A DNA stretch of 64,000 bases from Haliangium sp963772315 (GTDB lineage Bacteria; Myxococcota_A; Polyangia; Haliangiales; Haliangiaceae). Below the pieces are notes generated by a model that did no database searches, was not told where the DNA came from, and saw only the letters and a list, made by a program, of their open reading frames with translations. Below, in pieces: positions 1-25,148 of this stretch. Position 1 is the first letter of the stretch, and each line of letters opens with the position of its first letter. The position numbers and the translations under genes were made by a program. Location: positions 620,001 through 684,000 of the forward strand of contig CAVYWJ010000003.1 of the NCBI GenBank assembly GCA_963772315.1, read 5' to 3'.

Positions 1-761
1 GCGCGCTGGTCGCCGCGATCGATGGCGTCGAGGGCCTTACCGTAGGCCGCGGCCTGCTTCGCGTCGAGGGTCTTGGGCGGCTGCGGCCGGGCCGGGTTGC
101 CGGCGCCGACGCCGCCGACCTTGCCATCGGGCTTGCCGGCGCTGGTGCCGTTGCCGGCCACGATGGGCTTGCCGCTGGGCTTGCGGCCGCGGGGCTTACC
201 GCCAGTCGGGCCCTTCGCTCCGTTCGGGCCGGTCACGGCCGGCTGCTGGCGGAACACGCGCGCCAGCTCGGCGGCGAGGTGCTGCTCGAGATCCATGAAC
301 TCGGCGGCCTTGCTGTGCTTGCCGATCGACGCGACGATCTTGCCGGTCTCGACCTCGACCACGCGCGCGTCCATGCGCAGGGTGCCGCCGATGTCGAAGT
401 AGCCGCCCATCACCAGGTAGCGGGCGCCGAGCAGCTTGCCGATGCGGTTGGCCGAGCTCTGATCGATCTTGTTGGTGCGATTGAGCTCGAGCTCCTCGAG
501 CGCGTCCTGGAGCCGGACCCGCTCGACGATGTCGATCTCGGAGACGTCGGTCAGGTCACTCACCAGCATCTGGGTGAGGCCCTTGCGCAGGAAGCCCATC
601 TCCTCGGAGCTGCCGTCGTAGTCGAAGTAGAGGATCGCCACGGTCGGCTTGACAACCTTCTTCTGGGCCCGGGCCGCCGGCGGCGCCCAGCTCAGAAAGA
701 CCAGCGAGACCAGCAAGGTCAGGGCTGCGAGCCCGAGCGAGCAATACCGCGAGAGACGCAT
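1..761 (-). CDS. CsgG/HfaB-like exported protein, C-terminus beyond window
   Basis: The reading frame starts at ATG 761 and runs off the left edge without a stop (about 253 codons visible). Residues 1-32 form a signal peptide: a basic start, a long Leu/Val core, then an AxA-type site (AARA|Q). Residues 35-155 fit the CsgG/HfaB/FlgO fold: VAILYFDYDG opening strand, then a 'VSDLTDVSEIDIVERVRLQ' stretch, GARYLVMGGYF and ARVVEVETGKIV. Members of this group sit in the periplasm or outer membrane and are often secretion-channel accessories. After residue 165 the chain becomes Gly/Pro/Lys-rich and disordered, followed by a helical segment cut by the window edge, possibly the start of a TPR. The exact role is unknown. 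The family call is from motif pattern only. Confidence 0.7.
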   Translation of the reverse strand, partial: MRLSRYCSLGLAALTLLVSLVFLSWAPPAARAQKKVVKPTVAILYFDYDGSSEEMGFLRKGLTQMLVSDLTDVSEIDIVERVRLQDALEELELNRTNKIDQSSANRIGKLLGARYLVMGGYFDIGGTLRMDARVVEVETGKIVASIGKHSKAAEFMDLEQHLAAELARVFRQQPAVTGPNGAKGPTGGKPRGRKPSGKPIVAGNGTSAGKPDGKVGGVGAGNPARPQPPKTLDAKQAAAYGKALDAIDRGDQR

Positions 762-838
762 GCGGGGAACGTACCGCGACGCGTGACGCGAGCCAAGCGT
801 CCACGGAGGCCGGCGCCGGCAGGCGCCCGGCGAGAGGC

Positions 839-1984
<1,146 letters not shown>

Positions 1985-2120
1985 GGCTCCTCACCGGGGC
2001 TCGATCAGACCTCGAGCGAACGCGACACCTCGCGACCACCGGGATGATAGTCGACCAAAGGCGTACGCGCGATGCCCGCATCGAGCGGGCATCGCTGGGT
2101 TATGAATTGGTTGGCGACTA

Positions 2121-2140
2121 CCTTGGCCCCGGGGCCAAGG
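2121..2140. terminator. 20-bp perfect palindrome after the TIGR04563 gene
   Basis: CCTTGGCCCCGGGGCCAAGG is a perfect palindrome 43 bp beyond the stop of the small minus-strand gene. A second inverted repeat (2153-2160 with 2181-2188, GACTAGCC/GGCTAGTC) overlaps that gene's stop codon. Together they look like a transcript end. No U-tract follows, so factor-independent termination is not assured. Confidence 0.45.
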
Positions 2141-2182
2141 CAGCCAGAAGGCGACTAGCCAGAAGGCACTAGCCAGCGCGGG

Positions 2183-2398
2183 CTAGTCTTCGTCGCGACC
2201 ACGGGGATCGTCTAGTTCCTGCTCGTCGTAGACGTCGTTGACGCTCGGGAACTTCCGCATCTCATCACGTGCGATCTTCCAGGCTTTCTGCACGATCCAC
2301 GACAGCGAGCGATCCTGCCTCGCCGCTTCGTGCTGGATTTCTTTGAGCATGTCTGCAGGGAAATAAAGACTCTGTTTACGCTTGTCTGATCCTGCCAT
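2183..2398 (-). CDS. TIGR04563-like small protein (ribbon-helix-helix-like)
   Basis: 71 aa. It starts at ATG 2398, with GGGAG six bases upstream. The sequence has a basic start, a QSLYFPADML strand, then helices EIQHEAARQDRSLSWIVQKA and an acidic tail. The pattern matches the small deltaproteobacterial/myxobacterial paralog family that I know as TIGR04563. A short strand followed by two helices is also the outline of ribbon-helix-helix DNA-binding proteins, so a small transcription regulator is plausible but unproven. It stands alone between two hairpins and a 270-bp upstream gap. The family is a useful taxonomic marker for Myxococcota. Confidence 0.8.
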   Translation of the reverse strand: MAGSDKRKQSLYFPADMLKEIQHEAARQDRSLSWIVQKAWKIARDEMRKFPSVNDVYDEQELDDPRGRDED

Positions 2399-2668
2399 AT
2401 ATTACTCCCATCCACGGGGCCTCCGACACTACCACGATGTGACCATGCCATGCATAGGCCACGACACCTAACATGCAGTCACGTGCTGCTTTTTTGGTCG
2501 GGCCTGCATCGGCCGAAATGACGCTGGCCGCATCTCGCAAGCTGGTTTGGTAATCCACATCGCAGCCCCGTGGTGATGCGACGCGACGCGTTGGCCATCA
2601 TCGTCCGGGCCTGCGCTCAGCGTGCAGAAACTCGTTCCCTTCTGCAAGCAATCTGATACGCATCGCCG
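2399..2668. other. Divergent intergenic region, no gene seen
   Basis: Between the TIGR04563 gene (leftward) and the S46 peptidase (rightward). No coding sequence is convincing. A weak hairpin with a run of six T occurs at about 2474-2494. At its right end CGCATC (2659-2664) can pair with GATGCG (2668-2673), which puts the peptidase ATG (2669) inside a six-base-pair stem. No Shine-Dalgarno is visible before that ATG. Confidence 0.4.
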
Positions 2669-4945
<2,277 letters not shown>

Positions 4946-4947
4946 CC

Positions 4948-5622
4948 ATGTACCGCACGATTGGCGTTCTCGGCCTGGTGTGCCTCATCCTCGGCCCGGT
5001 GCTCGCGCACCTGCGCGTGGTGCCGCCGCTGGTGGGATTCAGCATCTTCACCGTGTCCGGCATCTTCGGCGCGGTCGCCGTGCTCTTGGGCGTGGTGGGT
5101 CTCGTGCGCAAGCGCGGCCGGCGTCCCCGCGTCGGCCTGCTGCTCGGCCTGGTGCCCATCGCGTGCCTGCTCGTGCCCGCCCTGGCCGGCCGCAAGTATC
5201 CTGCCATCAACGATATCTCCACGGATCTCGACGATCCGCCCGCGCTCGCGCGCGCGCCCGCGTATCCCGACGAGCTCAAGCCCATCGTGCGCGAGGCATA
5301 TCCCAATCTCACCTCGCTGATCGTCGATGGGCAGCCCGCGGTGGTGTTCCAGGAGGCCATGGATCTGGCCGCCGGGCGCGAGGGCTGGACCGTGGATCGC
5401 GCCGACGGCGAGGCCATGTTGTTCGAGGGCGTGGCCGAGACCTGGCTGTTCCGCTTCCGCGACGACTTCGCGGTGCGCGTGCGCGCGCGCGGCAACAAGA
5501 CCCTGGTCGCCATGCGCTCGCGCTCGCGCGACGGCAAGGGTGACCTCGGCGCCAATGCCAAGCGCATCCGCGCCTTTCTCGACGAGCTGAGCGCCCGCAT
5601 GCAGAACCCGGGCGCTCGCTAA
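4948..5622 (+). CDS. Membrane protein with DUF1499 domain
   Basis: 224 aa, starting two bases after the S46 peptidase stop, so probably translationally linked. Three hydrophobic segments lie in residues 4-75 (VLGLVCLILGPVLAH, FTVSGIFGAVAVLLGVVGLV, LLLGLVPIACLLVPAL). The soluble remainder (85-224) has the DUF1499 outline: YPDELKPIV..AYPNLTSLIV, a 'WTVDRADGEAMLFEGVA' strand pair, a WLFRFRDD segment and a final AFLDELSARM helix. DUF1499 proteins are envelope-associated and of unknown function. The convergent neighbour ends within 50 bp, with a shared hairpin between. Confidence 0.75.
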   Translation: MYRTIGVLGLVCLILGPVLAHLRVVPPLVGFSIFTVSGIFGAVAVLLGVVGLVRKRGRRPRVGLLLGLVPIACLLVPALAGRKYPAINDISTDLDDPPALARAPAYPDELKPIVREAYPNLTSLIVDGQPAVVFQEAMDLAAGREGWTVDRADGEAMLFEGVAETWLFRFRDDFAVRVRARGNKTLVAMRSRSRDGKGDLGANAKRIRAFLDELSARMQNPGAR

Positions 5623-5624
5623 TC

Positions 5625-5667
5625 AGAAACCATCACCAAACCCGCTGCGACGGTTTTGTGATGGTTT

Positions 5668-5669
<2 letters not shown>
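5625..5669. terminator. Bidirectional hairpin between convergent genes
   Basis: An 18-base arm at 5625-5642 and its complement at 5652-5669 pair with one mismatch around a nine-base loop. The right arm ends in the stop codon of the leftward peptidase (5668-5670). The A-rich start and T-rich end give short U-tracts in both directions, which fits a shared intrinsic terminator. Confidence 0.7.
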
Positions 5670-7269
<1,600 letters not shown>

Positions 7270-7425
7270 GCCCTCACGTCGCCAGTCCCGCCCCGCGTTG
7301 TCAAGCCCTCGCGCGCCGACCGACTTGCCCGACCTGGCAAAAGCGCTCAGTTGCGGTCTCCGCCGGGATGCTCGGGCGTGGCCAGCATGGCGGCGTGGGC
7401 CTTGCCGCCGGATAGCCGGGCGCGC

Positions 7426-8511
7426 TCAGGTGCCGCCGAAGACGTCGTCGAGGGAGGCGGCGTCGAGGGCGCGATCGAACCAGCGCTCGAGCTCTGCGCG
7501 CCGCGCTGCAGCCACGCGAGCAGCGAGCGGTGCCGGAATCGCCCCGAAGCGGCGGTCGAGCACGCGCAGCAGCAGGTTCCGTCGTTCCTGCGTGCGTCCT
7601 TGCTCGCGTCCTTTCCTGATGCCCTGCTTCAGGCCTTGTTCACGCCCCTTCTCGATACCCTTCTCGATACCCTTCTCGATACCTTTTTCGAAGCCTTCCT
7701 GGATGAGCTGTTCGGCGACACTCAACATGGCGTCCTCTTGTTCCGGGCCAATCACGGCGGCGATGCGCCGGCGGATGGTCGCGGGGTTGGTGTGGCGATG
7801 GACGTGAAAAGTATAGCGCAGGAGCGACGCGATCCGGTCGCGATCCGCGGCGGTGAACACGAGCCGAAGCTCGGCCTGCCAGGCCGCGAGGCGGTCGAGA
7901 AAGTCCTCGGCTGCGGCGCGTGCCATGGCAAAGAGGCAGAGCCTGGCATACGCGTCCATGCGGCGCGCACGCAGGGCGTCGTCTTCGATCGCGCAGAGAT
8001 CGTCGACGATCAGCGTGCATGACAGCGGCTGCATCCCGAGCGCGGCGCAGAGATCGGCCGGCAGGGCATAGAGCTCGTGCATCTCCCGGGGCGCCCGCCA
8101 TGGCCTGGCGCCGTGATAGACCACCACGGGCACGATGGCGGGCAGGTGCAGGTCCTCGGGATGGAGCCTGCGCCAGCTCCGCCACATCTTGGTCTCGATA
8201 TCGACGATGCGCGGCAGCATCCACCAGTCCTCCGTGCTCTGGTGCTCGAGCAGGAACCACAGCAGCATCTCCTCGCCGCGGCCGCGCAGGCGGGCATGGA
8301 ACACGAGATCGCCGGTGCGCTGGCGGAAGACCTCATCGACGAAGCTGGTTGGCGCCGCCACGAGCGTGGGCCAGTCGATACGCGCGACCAGCGCCGGCGG
8401 CAGCACCGCGCGCAGCTCGTCCGCGGCCAGCAGCGGATCGCTGAATACGCGCTTGAACATCCCGTCGTGCAACGTCCGTGGTACGTCGTCGTCGCGGTCG
8501 TTGGCCTTCAT
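7426..8511 (-). CDS. Rpn-type PD-(D/E)XK nuclease (intact copy)
   Basis: 361 aa. The start is set at ATG 8511 because GGAGG lies eight bases before it; longer open frames to the right lack support. The N-terminal two thirds is the recombination-promoting nuclease/putative transposase fold: LHDGMFKRVFSDP opening, then a GDLVFHARL..LWFLLEHQS core in which the acidic residues of the PD-(D/E)XK site lie, and PAIVPVVVYHGARPW. Residues 275-290 are a GIEK tetrapeptide repeat encoded by tandem 12-bp units (about 7645-7692). The last 70 residues form a helical tail. An in-frame ATG at 7728 with AAGAGGA upstream could make a separate 100-aa C-terminal product. A broken paralog lies at 26635-29324. Such proteins act as DNases with defence-like toxicity. 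Confidence 0.85.
   Translation of the reverse strand: MKANDRDDDVPRTLHDGMFKRVFSDPLLAADELRAVLPPALVARIDWPTLVAAPTSFVDEVFRQRTGDLVFHARLRGRGEEMLLWFLLEHQSTEDWWMLPRIVDIETKMWRSWRRLHPEDLHLPAIVPVVVYHGARPWRAPREMHELYALPADLCAALGMQPLSCTLIVDDLCAIEDDALRARRMDAYARLCLFAMARAAAEDFLDRLAAWQAELRLVFTAADRDRIASLLRYTFHVHRHTNPATIRRRIAAVIGPEQEDAMLSVAEQLIQEGFEKGIEKGIEKGIEKGREQGLKQGIRKGREQGRTQERRNLLLRVLDRRFGAIPAPLAARVAAARRAELERWFDRALDAASLDDVFGGT
7728..7739 (-). promoter_or_regulatory. Candidate internal ribosome site and start in Rpn gene
   Basis: AAGAGGA at 7739-7733 is followed by CGCC and ATG at 7728-7726, in frame with the nuclease. Translation from here gives the C-terminal 100 residues including the GIEK repeats. E. 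coli rpn genes are known to make such intragenic small products that inhibit the full-length toxin; use here is inferred. Confidence 0.35.
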
Positions 8512-8904
8512 GGCCCACGCCTCCGTCTTGGCCGCGGGCCATGACCGTCCGGGCGTGTGCTTGCAGGTTGCTCCATCGAAATCCCCGTGATGACGGCGCG
8601 GGTTGGTCCGCCGCGTCACAGAGATATCGGCCCGAGCAAGATTCTGTTGCAGCGTTTGTGACTGCACCGGGTACGTCTCGCGTCGTCCCTGATGTTCCTC
8701 CCGCGCGCCCAGGCTGGGGCGCTCGACTTCCTCCCCCAGAGCTTCCCGAGACCAGAGGCGTCTCAGCGCATCGCTCGCAGGTCGCCGTCCGGCCCTTCCT
8801 CTGCCACGGCGCGCCCGCGCATCGCCACGGCCAGATCCGTCGCCGACACGAGCGTCGAGCATTTCCGGGACGGCTGAACATCGCCCGTCATGGTTGCCGC
8901 CCCC

Positions 8905-9256
8905 TGTTCGGCGCCGGAACAATCACGGGTTCCGTGCTTGCCCACCTGTATTGCGCCAGGGAGCACGGCCGGCGTTTCGAACCACGCCATGTCTCGCCCC
9001 CGGAGCGCCTCCGGCACGATTGCCCGCCGCGGTTCGAGCGCCAAACCGTCGCGGGACGCTCTGCCGCCCCCTGTCTGGCCGCGAAACAACCCCGCGCCGC
9101 ATCGGTTGCCGGGTCGTGTTTCGCAAAACAGCTCCTGGCAGTAGTCGCTGCTCCCTGTTGTTCCGCCGCGGGAGGAGCGGCGGTTTTTCCCCGCCTGCGT
9201 CTGGCCGCCCGATCAGACTCCGGCAGCTTTGCCCATGGCTGTTCCGCCGCCAAACA
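8905..9256. repeat. Scattered TGTT...AACA palindromic units in a gene-free stretch
   Basis: The 767 bases between the Rpn gene (8511) and the 42-bp array (9279) hold no convincing gene. At least four imperfect palindromes of the form TGTTnnGC...AACA occur at 8905-8921, 9072-9088, 9117-9130 and 9240-9256, with decayed relatives between them (for example near 8947). They look like a degenerate interspersed repeat family rather than coding DNA. Confidence 0.5.
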
Positions 9257-9278
9257 AGGTCCGGCAACAATGACGGCC

Positions 9279-9403
9279 CTTGTTCCGCCACCCCCGGCGC
9301 CCCGTCGCATCGCGCCGGGGCTTGTTCCGCCACCCCCGGCGCCCCGTCGCATCGCGCCGGGGCTTGTTCCGCCACCCCCCGGCGCCCCGTCGCATCGCGC
9401 CGC
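9279..9403. repeat. 42-bp tandem repeat, three units, abutting ftsW stop
   Basis: Units at 9279-9320 and 9321-9362 are identical (beginning CTTGTTCCGCCACC). A third at 9363-9403 has one extra C and a changed end. The array finishes three bases before the ftsW stop codon (9406), so it is copied into the 3' end of the dcw transcript. Confidence 0.9.
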
Positions 9404-9405
9404 CC

Positions 9406-10683
<1,278 letters not shown>

Positions 10684-10702
10684 GATCACTTCCTCTGCCG
10701 GC

Positions 10703-12149
<1,447 letters not shown>

Positions 12150-12224
12150 CAGGGATGATATCTGCCGGCACGCCGGCGAACGAGAAACCACGAGACGCGT
12201 CTGCACGCGCCTCGTCGCTGTGCG

Positions 12225-13374
12225 TCAACGCAGCTTCAACGTGCCCAGGGCGAGCAGCGCCAGGAGCACGCTGATGAGCCAGAAGCGCACGATGATCTTG
12301 GGTTCTTCCCACCCTTTCAGCTCGTAGTGGTGGTGGATGGGCGCCATCAGGAATACCCGCTTGCGTCGTATCTTGAAGGAGCCGACCTGGATGATCACGA
12401 CTGAGCGCTTCGACCAGGAAGAGGCCGCCGACCAGGAGCAAGACCAGCTCGTTCTTGGTGAGAACGGCCAGCATGCCGATAGCGCCGCCGAGTGACAACG
12501 CGCCGATATCTCCCATGAACACGCTTGCCGGATAGCTATTGTACCAGAGGAAGCCAATGCCAGCACCGAGCATCGCGGCGCAGAACACGGCCAGCTCGGC
12601 CGCGCCGCGGATGTGGGCGATGTGGAGGTACTGGGCCAGGTTCTCCTGCCTGACCTCGCCTGCCACTTGGACCAGGAGGGTGGTTTCCACACCCGCCAAG
12701 TAGGCAAAGATCAAAAACGTCCCCGCATTGATGATGGAGGGGCCGATCGCCAGACCATCGAGGCCGTCGGTGAGATTGACAGCGTTGGCCGCGCCCACGA
12801 CCACGACGCTGGCAAAGATGATGTAGAGCCACGCCGGCAGGATGATGCTCTGCCCGTAGAAGTTGATGAAGGGCACCTGCAGGTGCAGGCGGATGCTGGG
12901 ATCGAGCATGTCCGACAGGAACAGGTACGAGAGCGCAGCGCCGGCGATGCCGAACTCACACAGCAAGCGCAGCTTGCCGGAGACGCCCTTGGTGTTCTTG
13001 CGGACGATCTTGGCGTAGTCGTCGGCGAAGCCGATCGCGCCGAAGCCCACGGTCACGACCAGGGCCAGCCAGACGAAGCGGTTCTGCAGATCGCACCACA
13101 GGAGGGTCGAGGTGACCAGGCAGAAGAGGATCAGCGAGCCGCCCATGGTCGGGGTGCCGGCCTTCTTCTTGTGCGTGGCCGGCCCATCGTCGCGGATCTG
13201 CTGGCCGATCTGCCGGGTGCGCAGCCGGTTGATGAACCAGGGGCCGAGGATGAATGACAGCACCAGCGCCGTGATGGCAGCGGCCAGGATGCGGGTCGAG
13301 ACGTAGCGGAAGACGCGCAGGAAGCCGAGCTCTTCGTACTTGGCGAGCACGTCGTAGAGGAGGTGAAACAGCAT
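12225..13374 (-). CDS. mraY: MraY, phospho-MurNAc-pentapeptide translocase (one frameshift)
   Basis: Membrane enzyme that attaches phospho-MurNAc-pentapeptide to undecaprenyl phosphate to give lipid I. ATG 13374 is preceded by GGGAGGG and lies two bases after the murE-murF stop. About ten membrane helices are visible. Landmarks: KKKAGTPTMGG, GFADDYAKI (first Asp pair), GAANAVNLTDGLDGLA, FMGDIGALSLGG. Near 12402 a single extra base breaks the frame after LFLVEALS; the next frame continues at once with VIIQVGSFK and the conserved MAPIHHHYELKGW segment, ending at 12225. Corrected length is about 382 aa. The clean continuation suggests a sequence error. Confidence 0.9.
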
Positions 13375-13376
13375 GC

Positions 13377-16430
<3,054 letters not shown>

Positions 16431-16617
16431 GGGTCGGAGCGAGTGTCTTGCCAACCGCCGGTGAAAGCCAGTTTTCTACGGTGGCCTGGCACGCAGGCTC
16501 TCCGACCAGCCATACCAGCCGCGGTCACCGGTACAACGCACGACCGTGGTCGCCTCTTCCACGAGGCCGCGCGGTCGCCAGCCGCGCCCTGCTGCCGCGC
16601 CAGCTACTTGGCCAGCG

Positions 16618-17844
<1,227 letters not shown>

Positions 17845-17964
17845 TCAACTCTCCTGGGCGCGAAGTCTCTCCACCCACCTGCCAGATAGGATACGCAACC
17901 TCGCCAGGGTGGGGGAGGCCGACTGGCACCAATCCGCCGGGGCGCGGCTGCGTCCAGACCAGAC

Positions 17965-20423
<2,459 letters not shown>

Positions 20424-20427
<4 letters not shown>

Positions 20428-21377
20428 GCCGACACCTTCTCGCAGACCCGCAGCCGGGCCGAGCGCGCGCGCGGGTTGCGCGCCACCTCGTCGTCGCTCG
20501 CGAACACCGGCTTGCGCGTGATGGGCACGCACACCGCCTCGATGCGCTCGCCCGCGGCCCGCGCCAGGTGATCGGGCAAGCGCGACGTCCAGGACAGATC
20601 GCGGAACACCTGCTTGACCATGCGGTCCTCCAGCGAGTGGAAGCTGATCACGCCGCATCGTCCACCCGGGCGAAGCAGCGGTGGGAACACGCTCAGGAAG
20701 CGCTCGAGCTGGTCGAGCTCGCGGTTGACCGCGATGCGCAGGGCCTGGAACGTCTTGGTGGCCGGGTGCACCTTCATGTGGCGCTTGGCCGCGGCCGGGA
20801 TCGCGCCATCGACCACGGCGGCCAGCTCCGTGGTCGTGTGCAGCCGTCCCTCGCGCACCGCCTCCTTGACCGCGCGCGCGATGCGCTTGCTGAACCGCTC
20901 CTCGCCCAGCTCGCTCAGGATCTCGACCAGCTCGTCGGGCGTGACGCGGCGCAGCAGCTCCAGGGCGGTCTCACCCTGGCTCTGGTCCATGCGCATGTCG
21001 ATCGGCCCTTCCTTGGCGAAGGAGAACCCGCGTTCGGCGTGGTCGAACTGCGGCGACGACGTGCCCACGTCGAGCAGGATCCCGTCCAGCTGCTCGGTCA
21101 CCCCGGCCTGCCCGAGCAGCTCGTCGATGTGCCCGAAAGTTCCGTGCACGAGCGTCACCCGCGCCCCGAACTCGGCCAGCGCCACGCCCGCCGCCGCCAG
21201 CGCCTCGCGATCGCGGTCGATGCCGATCAGGCGCCCATCTGGCGACGAGAGCTCCAGGAGCCGGCGCGCATGCCCGCCGCCGCCGAGCGTCCCATCGCAG
21301 TACACGCCGCCCGGGCGCGGTGCCAGGTCAGCGACCACCTCGGCCTCCAGGACTGGCGTATGGGCAAACCCGTGCAT
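20424..21377 (-). CDS. rsmH: RsmH, 16S rRNA m4C1402 methyltransferase
   Basis: 317 aa, the standard length. RsmH N4-methylates C1402 of 16S rRNA using S-adenosylmethionine. Conserved features: MHGFAHTPVLEAEVV start, the glycine-rich CDGTLGGGGHARRLLE cofactor loop, GILLDVGTSSPQFDHAERGFSF spread over the catalytic region, RMDQSQGETA, ALRIAVNRELDQL, and the terminal RNPRARSARLRV block. It is the first gene of the dcw run here. mraZ, which normally precedes it, is absent; the DNA upstream instead holds a divergent promoter and a Fic-fold gene. Confidence 0.96.
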
Positions 21378-21488
21378 GCGCAGGAACGACCTCGGCCCCC
21401 TATCTACGGCTGCACGCCGGTGCCGGGCAAGTTTTCGCCGACGGCACCTCGGGGTCCGCGACCCGCGGTCCGAGCCGGGCGCGGTCGC

Positions 21489-21517
21489 TTGACGCTGTCA
21501 ATCCGCTTCGGTAGAAT
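21489..21517 (+). promoter_or_regulatory. Sigma70-type promoter of the Fic-fold gene
   Basis: TTGACG at 21489-21494 and TAGAAT at 21512-21517 are separated by 17 bases, a near-consensus arrangement. Transcription would start near 21524, about 34 bases before the GTG start. This is the clearest housekeeping promoter in the window. Confidence 0.65.
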
Positions 21518-21557
21518 TTCTCGCTCGATCTGGACTCAAAAAGCAGAAGGAATCCAG

Positions 21558-22343
21558 GTGCTTAGGTACAACGAAAACGAGGACCTCGAATACCGGTTCA
21601 GCGAGGTCGATGATGTGGTGGAGCGCTGGCGCAGACGGGTTCTGCGCGTGACGCCGCGGGTTCGCAGTGAGTTCCGCGAGCGTCTCATGATGTCGCTCAT
21701 CTATCACGACGCTGCGCTCGAAGGCGACGTGCTCACCTACAACGAGATCAAGCTCGCGCTCGATCCCGCGGTCAGGGGCGACGTCGCCGGCCCGAGCCAC
21801 CAGAGCATCAAGCGCCATCACGGCGCCTGCTTGTTCATCGAGCGGGCGACCGCCTCGCAGCCGCCCCCCTTCGACCTCGACGCCCTGCTCGCGCTCTACG
21901 CCATGCTCGCGCCCGAGGAGAAGGCCGCGGGCTTGCCGTATCGCCACGAAAACCCGCTGCACCGGCTCTACTACCACGACATCGTCGCGCCCGAGGACAT
22001 CAAGTCCGAGATGCAGGAGCTGGGCGCGTGGCTCACGGGCGAGGACGCGCGCGCGCTCCATCCCGTCGAGCGCGCGGCCGAGGCGCACCTGCGCCTGATG
22101 CTGATCTTCCCCTGGGCCAAGGAGAGCGGCCGCACCGCGCGCATCCTCAGCAACCTCATCCTGCGCCGGGCCGATTATCCTCATGCCGTGCTGCACTCGA
22201 TCGACCGCCAGGCCTACTACGAGGCCCTGCGCGGCGACCGCGAGGCCCTGATCAACCTCTACCTCGAGGCCATCGAGACCACCGCCCTGTCCGAGATCCG
22301 CGTGTACGACGAGGCCGACCGGGGCACGCGGCGCGCTTCCTGA
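21558..22343 (+). CDS. Fic-fold protein with degenerate active-site motif
   Basis: 261 aa from GTG 21558, with AGAAGGA seven bases upstream. The N-terminal helices (about 25-60) contain ALEGDVLTYNEI, resembling the inhibitory-helix region of class II Fic proteins. The core helix reads LIFPWAKESGRTARIL where active enzymes have HPFx(D/E)GNGRxxR: the catalytic His and the Asn are missing but the GRTAR anion-hole residues remain. Fic enzymes transfer AMP or other groups from nucleotides to protein hydroxyls; loss of His should abolish standard AMPylation. The protein may be inactive, regulatory, or use other chemistry. It is divergent from rsmH and convergent with polX. Confidence 0.7.
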   Translation: MLRYNENEDLEYRFSEVDDVVERWRRRVLRVTPRVRSEFRERLMMSLIYHDAALEGDVLTYNEIKLALDPAVRGDVAGPSHQSIKRHHGACLFIERATASQPPPFDLDALLALYAMLAPEEKAAGLPYRHENPLHRLYYHDIVAPEDIKSEMQELGAWLTGEDARALHPVERAAEAHLRLMLIFPWAKESGRTARILSNLILRRADYPHAVLHSIDRQAYYEALRGDREALINLYLEAIETTALSEIRVYDEADRGTRRAS

Positions 22344-22401
22344 TCGCTCCTGCGTGGCTGGCGGCGCGCTGCTGCGGGATTCCTCTGACGCCCGGGGCGC
22401 C

Positions 22402-24153
<1,752 letters not shown>

Positions 24154-24206
24154 GCTCGGATTGTAGTGGGAAAAGGGGCGCAGGGCATCGGGGCTTGGCG
24201 CTGGCC

Positions 24207-24351
24207 GGGGCTGACTCTCGGCCGTGAGCCTGCGCGAAGCGGGGCGAAATCGGGCGCTACCGGGGCTGACTCTCGGCGGCGAGCTTGCGCGAATCGGGCG
24301 GGATTGCCCTGCCCGGGGCTGACTCTCGGCAGCGAGCTTGCGCGAATCGGG
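24207..24351. repeat. 53-55-bp tandem repeat, three copies
   Basis: Copies begin at 24207, 24262 and 24315, each opening GGGGCTGACTCTCGGC and containing GCGCGAA(T/G)CGGG. The flanks between copies differ, so only about 37 bases of each unit are conserved. They lie directly upstream of the polX start. Confidence 0.8.
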
Positions 24352-25148
24352 ACAGGGATCGGCGGCTGCTTTCCGGGGCGGCATCCCCCGCCGCCTGCTC
24401 AAACAGTGCTCGCCGACGACGCACGCGCCAAGACACCCAGAACACCACGCCAGACCAGCGGACGTGCCGTCGGCTGCGCAACTCGCATGCGGCGGGGGAT
24501 GCCTCCCCGCGCCGCCGCCTGTGCCCTCACTTCGACAGCCCGCCGAGCCGCTCGTTTCTTCCCCTGACGTGGCCGTGCGCGTGGCCCCACACGTTCGGGC
24601 GGTCCGCGAAATGATATGAAATGAATTGAATTGGGATGAAATGATGAGTGATCATAGTTTTCTGATTGCAGGGCGTTCGTCGGCTTTGATAGATCATTGT
24701 TCGACATGGCAATCAGACTCTCTAGCGTGGAGAGCACGACGATACCGGCGGGGGCACAGCGGATTCATACGAGACCCGTGCGCACCAGTGATCTCACGCG
24801 GCACTCCGCTGGCCAGGTTCGTGTCTCTGTCTGTCTTTCTATTGTCCGGGAGGGATTCGATGTTCGCTTCGAGCCCCAGAAGATGGTCGCGACAGCTCTC
24901 GACGATGGCCCCGCGGAAGCCGGTGACGTGAATGTGGCGAATGGGTAGCGCAGGTAGCGACAGGCTCGAATCGTAGTTGTGCGCTGCCCGAGGCAGGTAA
25001 CGGTGGTTGCCACCAGTGTTACCAGTCTTGCCGGATGCGCGGATGTGGCAAGTCTCGAGGCGGACGAGGAGAGCAGCACGGTTTCCCTGGCATGCGGCTC
25101 GGCCATGGACGTCACCGGCGATGAGCTCGGGCTCCTCCTCCCCCGACC
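24352..25148. other. No recognisable gene; AT-richer patch
   Basis: About 800 bases without a gene I can support. At 24610-24660 composition drops and short GAAATGA/TGAATTG motifs recur. Open frames here on both strands show no family motifs. It may be debris of mobile elements, as an IS66 fossil lies just downstream. Confidence 0.4.

Noticed and set aside
2474..2494. Intrinsic terminator (GCAG-loop-CTGC then six T)
   Set aside because: Only a four-base-pair stem, and no gene ends just before it on that strand.
12390..12410. Programmed frameshift in mraY
   Set aside because: No slippery heptamer or downstream structure, and the same kind of indel occurs in several unrelated genes.
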